Positions 46,390 through 54,810 of a stretch of DNA of 64,000 nucleotides are shown here, in pieces. How positions within the stretch are numbered: the first letter of the stretch is position 1; each line of letters opens with the position of its first letter. Made by a program: the position numbers and the translations under genes. Origin of the DNA: Ignavibacteriales bacterium (GTDB taxonomy: Bacteria > Bacteroidota > Ignavibacteria > Ignavibacteriales > Ignavibacteriaceae); NCBI GenBank assembly GCA_015709675.1, contig CP054182.1, forward strand, positions 3,761,448 to 3,825,447, written 5' to 3'. The notes below the pieces were generated by a model. It was not told the DNA's origin. It worked only from the letters and a program-made list of their open reading frames with translations, and did no database searches.

Positions 46390-47580
46390 ATGAAATCCCT
46401 CATTAATGAAAAAATAGAGCAGGCAGTTTCCATTCTGAACGAAAAAGACACAGATCTCTGGATGATCTTTGCCCGGGAGAGTTCAGTGAACCACGATCCG
46501 GCGATGGATATCGTTGTCGGGGCAAACTGCACCTGGCAGTCAGCTTTTATGATCAACCGGAATGGTGACACCACGGCCATTGTCGGTTCACTTGAGGTCC
46601 CCAATATGACCACAGTCGGAACCTATAAAAATGTGGAAGGGTATCTTAAGTCGGTAAAAGAACCGCTATTAGAATATCTCCGGAAGCATAATCCTAAAAA
46701 GATCGCCATTAACTTTTCAAAGCACTCCAATCTGGCGGACGGTCTTACTTACGGTCTTTATCTGAATCTGCTTGATCATCTGGCCGGAACAGATTTCCCT
46801 CTGCGGTTTATTTCCTCTGAGGAAATTGTAGCTGCTCTGCGCGGAAGAAAATCCGACTCAGAAGTCAGCAACATTACCGCCGCTATAGAAGTAACCGAAA
46901 AGATTTATAATGAACTGACCGGATTTATGAAACCGGGAATGAGCGAAAAGGATGTGGCCGCTTTTATCCTGAAACGAATTGCTGATCACGGTCTTGAAAC
47001 GGCGTGGGAACAGGATCACTGCCCTGCTGTATATACCGGCCCGGAAACCGCCGGTGCACACTCCGGCCCGACCGACCGGAAAATTGAAAAGGGGCATATC
47101 ATCAATACCGATTTCGGCGTAAAGGTAAACGGCTACTGCTCTGATATGCAAAGAACCTGGTACGTTCTCCGCGATAGTGAGACTACCGCTCCCCCTCAGG
47201 TGCAAAAGGGATTTGATGTTATTAAACAGGCGATCAGAAATGCATTTGCCGGCATGAAGCCTGGAGTACCGGGCTGCGAGATAGATGATCTTGCACGCAA
47301 TCATATCACATCAAACGGATATGCAGAGTATCAGCACGGACTTGGTCATCAGGTGGGCAGGGCTGTACATGACGGAGGAGCCGGACTCTTCCCCCGCTGG
47401 GAGCGTTACGGCAACACACCTTTCCTCCCTCTGGAGCCAGGACATGTTTTCACCATTGAACCCCGCCTCTTTGTTGAAGGGCACGGAGTGGTTACCGTTG
47501 AAGAAATGGTGAATGTAACCGCTGACGGATGCAGATGGCTTTCGCATCCGCAGGAAGAACTCTGGTATATAAAAGGATAA
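46390..47580 (+). CDS. M24 family Xaa-Pro peptidase
   Basis: 396 residues. N-terminal domain about residues 1-150 and a pita-bread catalytic domain. Metal ligands lie in IINTDFGVKVNGYCSDMQRTW (two aspartates), GLGHQVGRAVHDG (histidine), FTIEPRLFVEG and TVEEMVNV (two glutamates). The enzyme removes N-terminal residues before proline or splits X-Pro dipeptides in the cytosol. The 300 bases upstream contain a TATTTTTG at 46341-46348 that could be a -7 box, without a good -33 box. Confidence 0.94.
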   Translation: MKSLINEKIEQAVSILNEKDTDLWMIFARESSVNHDPAMDIVVGANCTWQSAFMINRNGDTTAIVGSLEVPNMTTVGTYKNVEGYLKSVKEPLLEYLRKHNPKKIAINFSKHSNLADGLTYGLYLNLLDHLAGTDFPLRFISSEEIVAALRGRKSDSEVSNITAAIEVTEKIYNELTGFMKPGMSEKDVAAFILKRIADHGLETAWEQDHCPAVYTGPETAGAHSGPTDRKIEKGHIINTDFGVKVNGYCSDMQRTWYVLRDSETTAPPQVQKGFDVIKQAIRNAFAGMKPGVPGCEIDDLARNHITSNGYAEYQHGLGHQVGRAVHDGGAGLFPRWERYGNTPFLPLEPGHVFTIEPRLFVEGHGVVTVEEMVNVTADGCRWLSHPQEELWYIKG

Positions 47581-47633
47581 ATTATCAGAAAGTCAGCGCG
47601 GGTATGCCGGAAGTATATCCGCACTGACTAAAA

Positions 47634-48425
47634 TTATTTACTCAGGGAGATTATTCTGAATGCTCCGCGAAGGACAATCCCGAATACAACTCCGCCGATG
47701 ACCAGATCCGGAATCTGAGAGCCGCTCAAATAGACAATAACCGCAGCAGCTATCACTCCCATATTAATGATAATATCATTCGAAGTAAAAATCATACTCG
47801 CTTTTATATGTGCCTCCTGGCTTTTGGCTTTTTTCAGCAGAACTAATGATGCCCAATTGCCCGCAAGAGCGAATAATGATACAATAATCATAATAACATA
47901 CTCAGGCGCTTCAGAGGGAGCGATAAATCTTCGTACTACTTCAAATGCGCCGATCAAAGCCAGCGAAAGTTGTATATATCCGCTGATGCCTGCCACCCTC
48001 TTCTTGGCAGAGGCTGCATGACCGATTGCATAGAGACTGAGCCCATAAACAAAAGCATCCGCGAGCATATCAAGACTATCCGCCAGCAGCCCCATCGAAC
48101 CGGACAAAAATCCATACAGCGCTTCGGCAACAAAGAGGGAAAAATTGATAATAAGTACCTTTATGAGGATACTCCTCTGAACATCTTCATCAGGAGTTAT
48201 TTCATCCCTCCAGGGTACGCTTTCTTTTACTTCAGCATCAAGATTAAGAGGGGTGAGTTTTGCGGTAATCTCTTTAGCGCTTGTTGTATGATAAAAAGCT
48301 GCCTGCCGGGCTGTGAGATCAAACTCAATTTTCCGGACGCCGGGGTCGCCGTCAAATTTCATCCTGATCATTGCCTCCTCAGAGGGGCAGTCCATTTTGC
48401 TGATTGAGTAGAGTGTTTTGTACAT
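47634..48425 (-). CDS. Cation diffusion facilitator-type transporter with N-terminal HMA-like domain
   Basis: 263 residues from ATG at 48425; a TTG nine codons upstream lies in the repeat and is unlikely. Residues 1-75 resemble an HMA metal-binding fold (SKMDCPSEEAMIRMKFDGDPGVRKIEFD) with one cysteine instead of CXXC. The CDF part has FVAEALYGFLSGSMGLLADSLDMLADAFVYGL (metal-site helices), and further aspartates in FTSNDIIINMGVIAA. It probably exports zinc or a similar divalent metal. A perfect 44-base tandem repeat precedes the start. The gene after its 3' end is convergent (M24 peptidase). Confidence 0.87.
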   Translation of the reverse strand: MYKTLYSISKMDCPSEEAMIRMKFDGDPGVRKIEFDLTARQAAFYHTTSAKEITAKLTPLNLDAEVKESVPWRDEITPDEDVQRSILIKVLIINFSLFVAEALYGFLSGSMGLLADSLDMLADAFVYGLSLYAIGHAASAKKRVAGISGYIQLSLALIGAFEVVRRFIAPSEAPEYVIMIIVSLFALAGNWASLVLLKKAKSQEAHIKASMIFTSNDIIINMGVIAAAVIVYLSGSQIPDLVIGGVVFGIVLRGAFRIISLSK

Positions 48426-48428
48426 AAT

Positions 48429-48517
48429 AAAAAAGCGGTTTATCTGGCACAAAAATACAAATAAACCGCTTCAAAAAAGCGGTTTATCTGGCACAAAAAT
48501 ACAAATAAACCGCTTCA
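48429..48517. promoter_or_regulatory. Two tandem 44-nt copies of an operator-like palindrome before the cation efflux gene
   Basis: The unit at 48429-48472 is repeated exactly at 48473-48516. Each copy has AGCGGTTTAT and ATAAACCGCT arms (10 bp, perfect) around 17 bases. On the minus strand each contains TATTTTTG, a TAnnTTTG -7 box, inside the spacer. Position and symmetry suggest a metal-responsive operator overlapping a promoter, duplicated in tandem. Function is inferred. Confidence 0.6.
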
Positions 48518-48538
48518 GGGAATTGTTTACTCCTCCGG

Positions 48539-50377
48539 TTATTTCACCAGCATCATCCTGCCGGAAGCAGAAAATCTGCCAGCTTTGAGGATATAGATAT
48601 ACACTCCTGCCGCCAGATTTCCGGCACTGAACTCTATTCTGTGGCTTCCCGCAGGCATTTCTTTTTCCGCAAGAACGGCTGCTTCATTCCCAAGAATATT
48701 ATACACCTTCAGTGAAACAAATTCGTCCTCAGGGAGAGAAAAGGATATCATGGTTGACGGATTAAACGGATTCGGGTAATTTCCTTTCAGTTCAAAGCTG
48801 AGAGCAGAATGTACATCTTTTGCGGACGCAGGAGTGCCTATTATAAATTTCCTCTCAGGAGAAAAGGCTGAAGCCAGAAATCCGTTATCCACTGCCTGCA
48901 CACTCCAATAATATTCCCCCGGAGCCAGTCCTTTCACTTTCCATGATGTATTGTGGTTAACATTACCGTAGTGGGGAATGCTTCTTTTGCCCGTAACTGC
49001 CGATGCCATCGGTGTATATATATCAGCAGTGCCGGGAGCCGTGCCGATTCTTATATTGTAGGTTACGGATTGCCCCGCATTCTGCGGATCAGTTGAACTG
49101 TTCCAGGAAAGTGTAACCTCGGAGCCGGTTACAGCTTCTGAAAGACCGGAAGGAACCAGAGGCCTTGCGTTTGTTGAGGCAGTTATGTTTTCATAAAAGA
49201 CCGCGGAATAGGTCAGGTTCTCCTCGTCATAACCAGAGAGGATAAGATCGAGTCTGCCGTTATTATTAAAGTCCCCCAAGGCAGCCACACTCTGGGCAAG
49301 CTGTTTCAGAGAGTCATCCGTGGGTGAAAAACCCCCTGTTCCGTCATTGATAAAAAGCTGTGTGTAGGGTTCTATGCCAAAAACACCTTTTGATCCGGAA
49401 AGCAGGATATCAATATTACCATCGTTATTAATATCTGCCCAGATGCCTGTACTGCTAATCATTCCGGGGAGTGTAATATCTGCTCTCTGAAAAGTCCCGC
49501 CGCCGGTGTTTTTATAAATCTCTGCGATAGCGGCATTCATTCCGAATAATTCAAACTTTCTGTCGCCGGTAATAAGAATATCAAGCAGGCCGTCATTATT
49601 ATAATCACCCCAGCTGACCGAGCCTGTAAATACCCCGGGAACAGATGACTGTACTGAAGTAAATGAACCATCCCCGTTGTTTCTGTAAAGTTTTGTGACC
49701 CCTTTAGACAAATTGTTGTCGATATTATCATTTCCTGAGATAACCAGATCAAGAAAGCCGTCATTATCAAAATCTCCCCAGGCAGAACTTCCCTGCCAGA
49801 CATTTACAAACCCGGTCTGCACCGCTTCAAATGAACCATTCCCGAGGTTCTTATACAGTTTTGTAAGAGGGAGCAGGTCACGGTCAAGTCCTGATATCAC
49901 GAAATCAATAGTTCCGTTATTATCAAAATCGGCGCACGCGATTGAAGAGTAGTATGTCCCTGCAATATCATTTGGCGTTTCAGAAAAAGTTTCGTCACCA
50001 TTATTCAGATAGACCTTCGCCACAGGTCTGCGTAATAACTGGTAGTAGCCGGAAATGATGATATCAAGCAGCCCGTCGTTATTTACATCAACCCAGGCAC
50101 CTGTGGCATTGGAGAGTTTAAGAATGAAAGAACTCTGATTTTCAGAAAAAGTGCCATCCCCGTTATTTTTATAAATCGAAGAGGTTCCCGCCCAGGGGTA
50201 AGGACCGCCCGCGAAGAGTATATCCAGAAAACCGTCATTGTTATAGTCCCCCCAAACAATATTTCCGCTGGTAAACCCGGGAAATGAGAGTCCTGTTTTA
50301 GCAAAATTCTGCGGAAAAATGACGTGGAATGCTAGTAAACTCAGAAAAATACTCTGAAAGAAAAATCGGCTGATCAT
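48539..50377 (-). CDS. Exported FG-GAP/VCBS repeat protein with fibronectin III and T9SS sorting domain
   Basis: 612 residues with a signal peptide (FFQSIFLSLLAFHVIFPQ). Seven FG-GAP repeats with calcium loops can be counted (YNNDGFLDILFAGG, VNNDGLLDIIISG, FDNNGTIDFVISG, FDNDGFLDLVISG, YNNDGLLDILITG, INNDGNIDILLSG, FNNNGRLDLILSG), then a fibronectin type III region near residues 400-495, then the T9SS type A sorting domain (LKGNYPNPFNPSTMISF, KVYNILGNE, AAGVYIYILKAG, MMLVK). It is likely secreted or surface-attached by T9SS. The FG-GAP propeller suggests adhesion, but no partner is known. Confidence 0.9.
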   Translation of the reverse strand: MISRFFFQSIFLSLLAFHVIFPQNFAKTGLSFPGFTSGNIVWGDYNNDGFLDILFAGGPYPWAGTSSIYKNNGDGTFSENQSSFILKLSNATGAWVDVNNDGLLDIIISGYYQLLRRPVAKVYLNNGDETFSETPNDIAGTYYSSIACADFDNNGTIDFVISGLDRDLLPLTKLYKNLGNGSFEAVQTGFVNVWQGSSAWGDFDNDGFLDLVISGNDNIDNNLSKGVTKLYRNNGDGSFTSVQSSVPGVFTGSVSWGDYNNDGLLDILITGDRKFELFGMNAAIAEIYKNTGGGTFQRADITLPGMISSTGIWADINNDGNIDILLSGSKGVFGIEPYTQLFINDGTGGFSPTDDSLKQLAQSVAALGDFNNNGRLDLILSGYDEENLTYSAVFYENITASTNARPLVPSGLSEAVTGSEVTLSWNSSTDPQNAGQSVTYNIRIGTAPGTADIYTPMASAVTGKRSIPHYGNVNHNTSWKVKGLAPGEYYWSVQAVDNGFLASAFSPERKFIIGTPASAKDVHSALSFELKGNYPNPFNPSTMISFSLPEDEFVSLKVYNILGNEAAVLAEKEMPAGSHRIEFSAGNLAAGVYIYILKAGRFSASGRMMLVK

Positions 50378-50608
50378 GACAACTCCTGGAATAATGATAT
50401 TCTAAAAACACCAGCCGGATTAAAAAAGTTCTGCAAGCGAGAATAAGGAACCTGCACTCTCATCCCATTCCGGGGGCTGTAAAGTTGATTTCAACTATGA
50501 GCCGGGAACACCATGCTTCTCTCTGACTTCATTTTAAAGACGCAATAAGAGCAGATAGTTACTGCTCTTAAATTACCTCTCTCCCCTCAGAACAAGGAGC
50601 TGTATTGT

Positions 50609-51208
50609 TTATTTATGAACGGTGTGAACCGGTTTTATTCTGATTCGCAGCCCCGGACTGTTATAGGAGAAAAAGATGAAATAGAAATAAAGGAGTACTG
50701 TAAAGATCCCTGAAGGATAATAATAGACTACTGAAAGATTAACCTTAAACAGTATAAACAGCAGTTTTGTGATTGCATTGACTTCAAAAAGAAGAAAGAG
50801 AATATAGAATAAATTCAATTCTTCCTTCACCAGCATATCCATCAGTGCGTCATAGGATAAAAATAAAAATACCGCAATATGGGCTATGGCCATGATCAGA
50901 AGCTGGGACTCAGGACTTCCCGGCAAAACAAATAATGTCAGAACTGATATAAGCAAGATAAATACCAGATGTTCTTTGGAAAACTTCCTGAAGATAAAGC
51001 CATAGATGACCGGAATCAGCATTACTATATACCACTGATTACCCCGGAGACCAAAAACTGCCAGAAAAATCAGAGCCGACAGCTCCGAAATTCCGTAACA
51101 AACAAATACCCATCCGTACCGCTCACGGTATTGCCGGAATCCGGCCACAACGGCTGCGGCTACGGTAAGTAATCCAATGATTAAAAGTAAGTTGAATTCA
51201 AAGTTCAT
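50609..51208 (-). CDS. Integral membrane protein with about seven helices, function unknown
   Basis: 199 residues. Hydrophobic segments follow one another (FNLLLIIGLLTVAAAVVAG; FVCYGISELSALIFLAVFG; WYIVMLIPVIYGFIF; LVFILLISVLTLFVL; LIMAIAHIAVFLFLSY; LNLFYILFLLFEVNAIT; GIFTVLLYFYFIFFSY). It has almost no soluble part. The short charged tail RIRIKPVHTVHK is at the cytosolic or periplasmic end. I do not recognise the family. It follows an AT-rich island of hairpin repeats and is upstream of the FG-GAP gene in the same direction, with 230 bases between. Confidence 0.6.
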   Translation of the reverse strand: MNFEFNLLLIIGLLTVAAAVVAGFRQYRERYGWVFVCYGISELSALIFLAVFGLRGNQWYIVMLIPVIYGFIFRKFSKEHLVFILLISVLTLFVLPGSPESQLLIMAIAHIAVFLFLSYDALMDMLVKEELNLFYILFLLFEVNAITKLLFILFKVNLSVVYYYPSGIFTVLLYFYFIFFSYNSPGLRIRIKPVHTVHK

Positions 51209-51256
51209 TGTGTTTAATACTTAGTACCGAAATTTAGTAAAGAAACAGCTAAAAGA

Positions 51257-51283
51257 ACTATGAATTATGAAGTATGAATTGAT
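51257..51283. repeat. AT-rich heptamer-like repeat
   Basis: Same tgaattatgaa/agtatgaatt type as at 17902-17936 and 26372-26472, here just upstream of the hairpin island. Confidence 0.7.
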
Positions 51284-51299
51284 TAAGAATTTTCGTAAA

Positions 51300-51358
51300 G
51301 ACGATGCAATCGCCAGGACGGGCCATTATGTACGAACGGTTTCTGCGATTGCGTCGTC
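51300..51358. repeat. Hairpin GACGATGCAATCGC / GCGATTGCGTCGTC, copy 1
   Basis: Arms at 51300-51313 and 51345-51358 pair over 14 bases with one wobble. The 33 bases from 51295 match those from 51533 with one difference. Confidence 0.85.
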
Positions 51359-51450
51359 TCGGCGAGTACCTGTAAAGCACTAGAAAGGCAGATTCTATCA
51401 TTCTTCCCTGAGATGCATCAAAAGCCCCCTTCCGCGCTCTTCCCTCAAAC

Positions 51451-51506
51451 GACGCAAATGCAAAAGTCAGTGAATAATAAAGCATTTGTTTAGCATTTGC
51501 ATCGTC
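51451..51506. repeat. Imperfect hairpin GACGCAAATGC / GCATTTGCATCGTC
   Basis: Arms at 51451-51461 and 51493-51506 pair imperfectly. It is related to the two neighbouring hairpins and to the GCATTTGCATCG part of the 18.3-kb island. Confidence 0.7.
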
Positions 51507-51537
51507 TTTACAGAGTATACTTGCCTGCAAATGTAAA

Positions 51538-51596
51538 GACGATGCAATCGCCAGAACGGGCCATTTTCTGCGAAATGCTTCTGCGATTGCGTCGTC
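51538..51596. repeat. Hairpin GACGATGCAATCGC / GCGATTGCGTCGTC, copy 2
   Basis: Arms at 51538-51551 and 51583-51596, and an internal CCAGAACGGGCCATT shared with copy 1 at one base difference. Both copies point the same way and are 238 bases apart. Confidence 0.85.
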
Positions 51597-51624
51597 TTTG
51601 CGGAGTCCCGGAGATGAAATAAAC

Positions 51625-51657
51625 AAAAAGCCCCGGCAACAAACCAGGGCTTTTTTA
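51625..51657 (-). terminator. Terminator after the Rossmann protein gene
   Basis: AAAAGCCC at 51626-51633 pairs with GGGCTTTT at 51648-51655, with T runs on the minus strand. The same hairpin and the following 22 bases occur at 15868-15920. Confidence 0.88.
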
Positions 51658-51691
51658 GTTAAAAGTTAAGAGTGAAAAATTACAATGTAAA

Positions 51692-51719
51692 ATTCACAAT
51701 TCACAATTCACAATTCACA
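51692..51719. repeat. Four ATTCACA heptamers in tandem
   Basis: ATTCACA repeated four times at 51692-51719, between the terminator and the 3' end of the Rossmann gene. Confidence 0.9.
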
Positions 51720-51728
51720 CTTAAAATT

Positions 51729-53429
51729 TTATCCTTTTATTCTCTTTCCTTTTTCCTCATGGATAAATATCCAGCTGACCACGCGGCCTGGATCAATGGT
51801 TTCGTAATTATTCCAGTAGGATTTGGTGCGGACGTGAAGTGAACTGCTGTCATCATCGCTTATTGCATCAGCTTCTTCCATCAATGCCTTCAGGCGCTTT
51901 TTCCACTGAGACATATTTTCTTTGCGCAGATCAACCCAGCCGTCGTTAGCCCACATATCAATGGTCTTCTGATCCATCGGCAGGAATTCATTGCCGGTCT
52001 GCACCGGTATCTTTACATCATTACCGCGGAGCAGGGTTTTTCCGTCAGGAAACAGCACCGGTATTCCGATTGATACAATCCGGCTCGTTAATTCTTTGTC
52101 TTCAGAGATGAGCTTAAAACATCCGTCAGAAAGTTTTTTTGCATCATAAACAGCTGCTGATTTCATGGAGCCTGCTATTTTTGAAATCAGATATATCTCA
52201 TAAAGCAGTTTGGAAAGACGCGGAGGTCCGAGCATTTCAAATGCAACGGAGTCTATGCCGGATAGTTTTTCAAGCTCCGCCATTTTATTAACCGCAAAGT
52301 GCTGCATATATCCGGCACGGTAGCTCGGATTCAGTGTTGCGTTATCAAGCGCGTTAATAACATCGTGGCCGGTATTGCCTCCTTTTATTTCAAAGATGAT
52401 GTTGTCTGCAATTTCTTCCGGAGTTACAAACTCCATCTGCTTCTGGGCGCTGATTGCTTCAAACTCACCGCGTGAGAAAATCCCGTTTTCACCGGTATCA
52501 ATAAATACGGACTGCAGAGGTTTTCCGGATGAAGGAATTTTATTCTTCAGGGCAAAGCGGTATTCACTGCCGAGCACCTGAGCCATTTCCGGTTCGATAT
52601 CCAGAAGCTCAATTTTTTTTCCGCGTTTTCTGACAGGCCCAAAAGCAATGCGCTTCCATGCAATTGCGGCTGCAGGTTTAATTTCCTTGGTAATTGCAGT
52701 GTCAGGAGTTCTTGCCATCAAGAAGAGCAGCAGTGTATGAGCACCTGCAACGGCTGATTTACTCAGCAGCACGCGGGAGGGTTTTTCTTCACTGTGTGTA
52801 TAGGGGATATTCAGACCCATTCCGCCCGTTCCGCTGGTTCCCACTTTAAAGTAGATCTGCGTTTTGGCTTTGGCCATTGCGTTATAAAAGATCTGAATAT
52901 GACGGATAAGCTGCGGCAGATACATAGTGCAGAAGAGCTTTTCAATTTCCGCGGTAAGCTCCTCAGCTCCCGGTTTGTTTTTCAGCCGGTTTTTAAGAGT
53001 CTTATATGTGGTATATATATCCTGATAAGCAATTCCCGTCGCGGTATTGATGCAGTCAATAATCACATCAGGCTTATATTTTGTAATCAGTTTATAGAGG
53101 GAAGATGCTTCCAGAATTTCAGGAGTCAGTTCCTCCATGGTGTCTTCCATCATGGTTTTCCGCTTTTCCGGGTCCATCAGAATTTCCACCCGGTTCAGCT
53201 CTTTATGCTCTTCCCGCAGGAACACATTTCCCCACCAGGGGGTGAAGAAATTTGCGGGGTACCCCGGGAATTCTTTTTTCAGATGGGCAACAGCTTCCTG
53301 AGCTTCCTCTTTTTTGAGTGATGTTACGATGATCCGTCCCGGTTTTTCAGGGAGCATTTTTCTGATAACGGAATTACCGACCAGTCCCCAGCCGCCAAGC
53401 ACAAGAACGGTTTTATTTTTAATATCCAT
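51729..53429 (-). CDS. Rossmann-fold NAD(P)-binding protein, function unknown
   Basis: 566 residues. Residues 1-25 read NKTVLVLGGWGLVGNSVIRKM, a dinucleotide-binding GGxGLVG motif of the short-chain dehydrogenase/epimerase type, and PDVIIDCINTATGI follows near residue 120. A region with KVGTSGTGGMGLNIPYTHSEEKPSRVLLSKSAVAGAHT is in the middle. The C-terminal 250 residues are not familiar. No signal peptide. It is a cytosolic enzyme with unknown substrate. It faces a family 2 glycosyltransferase gene across an 80-base shared promoter region, so they may belong together. Confidence 0.72.
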   Translation of the reverse strand: MDIKNKTVLVLGGWGLVGNSVIRKMLPEKPGRIIVTSLKKEEAQEAVAHLKKEFPGYPANFFTPWWGNVFLREEHKELNRVEILMDPEKRKTMMEDTMEELTPEILEASSLYKLITKYKPDVIIDCINTATGIAYQDIYTTYKTLKNRLKNKPGAEELTAEIEKLFCTMYLPQLIRHIQIFYNAMAKAKTQIYFKVGTSGTGGMGLNIPYTHSEEKPSRVLLSKSAVAGAHTLLLFLMARTPDTAITKEIKPAAAIAWKRIAFGPVRKRGKKIELLDIEPEMAQVLGSEYRFALKNKIPSSGKPLQSVFIDTGENGIFSRGEFEAISAQKQMEFVTPEEIADNIIFEIKGGNTGHDVINALDNATLNPSYRAGYMQHFAVNKMAELEKLSGIDSVAFEMLGPPRLSKLLYEIYLISKIAGSMKSAAVYDAKKLSDGCFKLISEDKELTSRIVSIGIPVLFPDGKTLLRGNDVKIPVQTGNEFLPMDQKTIDMWANDGWVDLRKENMSQWKKRLKALMEEADAISDDDSSSLHVRTKSYWNNYETIDPGRVVSWIFIHEEKGKRIKG

Positions 53430-53510
53430 AACGAAACCTGTCTTTCCTTACTGTATTCGTATATTTAAATTTAGTTTTCTACATTCAGAGAAATAAATCC
53501 CTGATTCCAT

Positions 53511-54791
53511 ATGCAAAATGAGATTCTCCTGCGGTATCTTCGCAAGTACAGGAAAATTGAGCGCTCATTAAGCACGATAAATGACGTTTGGTTTGATATT
53601 GCAATTATTATACCAATAAAAAATGAGAACCCTGGTTTCAGGGAAACTATCCTTTCGCTACTGGAGGCAGACTCACCGGGGCTGACAAAGATTATCGTCA
53701 TCGGTGTAGTAAACAACTCCCCTGACGATGCGGATGATATTAAGGAAAATAACCGGCAGTCACTCCTCTGGCTTAAAACAGCCGCGGAAAAAACCGCACA
53801 CAGCCGGGTACAGATTGCCTGGATTGATGCGGCGCTGCAAAACCCCCTGGACCCCAAAGATTCCGGAGTCGGGCTTGCCCGCAAGATCGGAATGGATGAG
53901 GCGCTCATCAGACTTGCTGATCCTCTCAAGGGGCTGCTTGTGTGTCTTGATGCAGACTGTACCGTTAACAAAGAGTACCTGACTGCCCTTGAGGAAGAAT
54001 ACCTCTTTGGAAATCTCAGAGCCGGTGTTGCACGATTTGCGCACCGTACCGAAGGACTTAACCAGGAACACCTGAGGGCCATTCTTTCTTACGAACTATA
54101 TATACGGCTTTACGCGGCAGGAGCCCTTCACGCCGGTTCTCATTACTCGTATCTGCCGGTAGGGTCAACCATAGTAACAAGAGGTGCGGTATATATGCAG
54201 GCTGAGGGGATGAATAAAAGAAAAGCCGCGGAGGATTTTTATTTTCTGGAAAAGGTTGCTAAGTTCACTCCCGTCAAAACACTGTATGACGCGGTAGTAT
54301 ATCCTTCAGCGCGAATTTCCCGGCGTGTGCCATTCGGGACAGGACCCGCTGTTGATGATATTTTGAAGGGAGAGCGGAATCCCGATCTGATATATAATCC
54401 GGAAATTTTTAATCATTTGCGGGACTGGCTTTCGGTGTTTATGGCGCCAACGCTTTTATCTAATGAGGAATACCTTGAGGCCGCCAGGGGTATCCATCCC
54501 GGAGTCTATGACTATCTCAGCACCCCGGTCATCACCCGCGAACTGGGGAATTTTCTTGCACACTCAAAACCGGGCGAAGATCTTATCCGAAGAAAGCGAA
54601 GCTGGTTTGATGCACTTAAAACCCTGAGAATGGTGCATACCCTAAGGGATGGCTATATGCCTGATATACCGATTGATGATGCGATAACAAAGTTTGCGGC
54701 AATGATAGGAGCACTTTCCCCTGAATATTCACCTGAGAAATCAGAGAGGCTAAAAAAACAGCTGGAGTGGATAAGAATTTTAAAGCCGTAG
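53511..54791 (+). CDS. Glycosyltransferase family 2
   Basis: 426 residues. The GT-A fold starts with DIAIIIPIKNENPGFRETILSLLEAD and the sugar-nucleotide aspartates lie in LLVCLDADCTVNKEYL. The acceptor helix region contains GSTIVTRGAVYMQAEGMNKRKAAEDFYFLEKVA. The C-terminal 150 residues are helical and include VYPSARISRRVPFGTG. No membrane segment is seen, so it is a soluble or peripheral enzyme. Donor and acceptor are unknown. Divergent from the Rossmann protein gene. Confidence 0.87.
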   Translation: MQNEILLRYLRKYRKIERSLSTINDVWFDIAIIIPIKNENPGFRETILSLLEADSPGLTKIIVIGVVNNSPDDADDIKENNRQSLLWLKTAAEKTAHSRVQIAWIDAALQNPLDPKDSGVGLARKIGMDEALIRLADPLKGLLVCLDADCTVNKEYLTALEEEYLFGNLRAGVARFAHRTEGLNQEHLRAILSYELYIRLYAAGALHAGSHYSYLPVGSTIVTRGAVYMQAEGMNKRKAAEDFYFLEKVAKFTPVKTLYDAVVYPSARISRRVPFGTGPAVDDILKGERNPDLIYNPEIFNHLRDWLSVFMAPTLLSNEEYLEAARGIHPGVYDYLSTPVITRELGNFLAHSKPGEDLIRRKRSWFDALKTLRMVHTLRDGYMPDIPIDDAITKFAAMIGALSPEYSPEKSERLKKQLEWIRILKP

Positions 54792-54810
54792 ATGATTCGG
54801 GGAAAAGAAT

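Noticed and set aside
51258-51626. Open frame of 122 codons on the minus strand
   Set aside because: It lies entirely on the GACGATGC hairpin repeats and has no ribosome site or family match.
51692-51719. Possible CRISPR-type array
   Set aside because: The heptamers are directly tandem without spacers, so this is a simple repeat.
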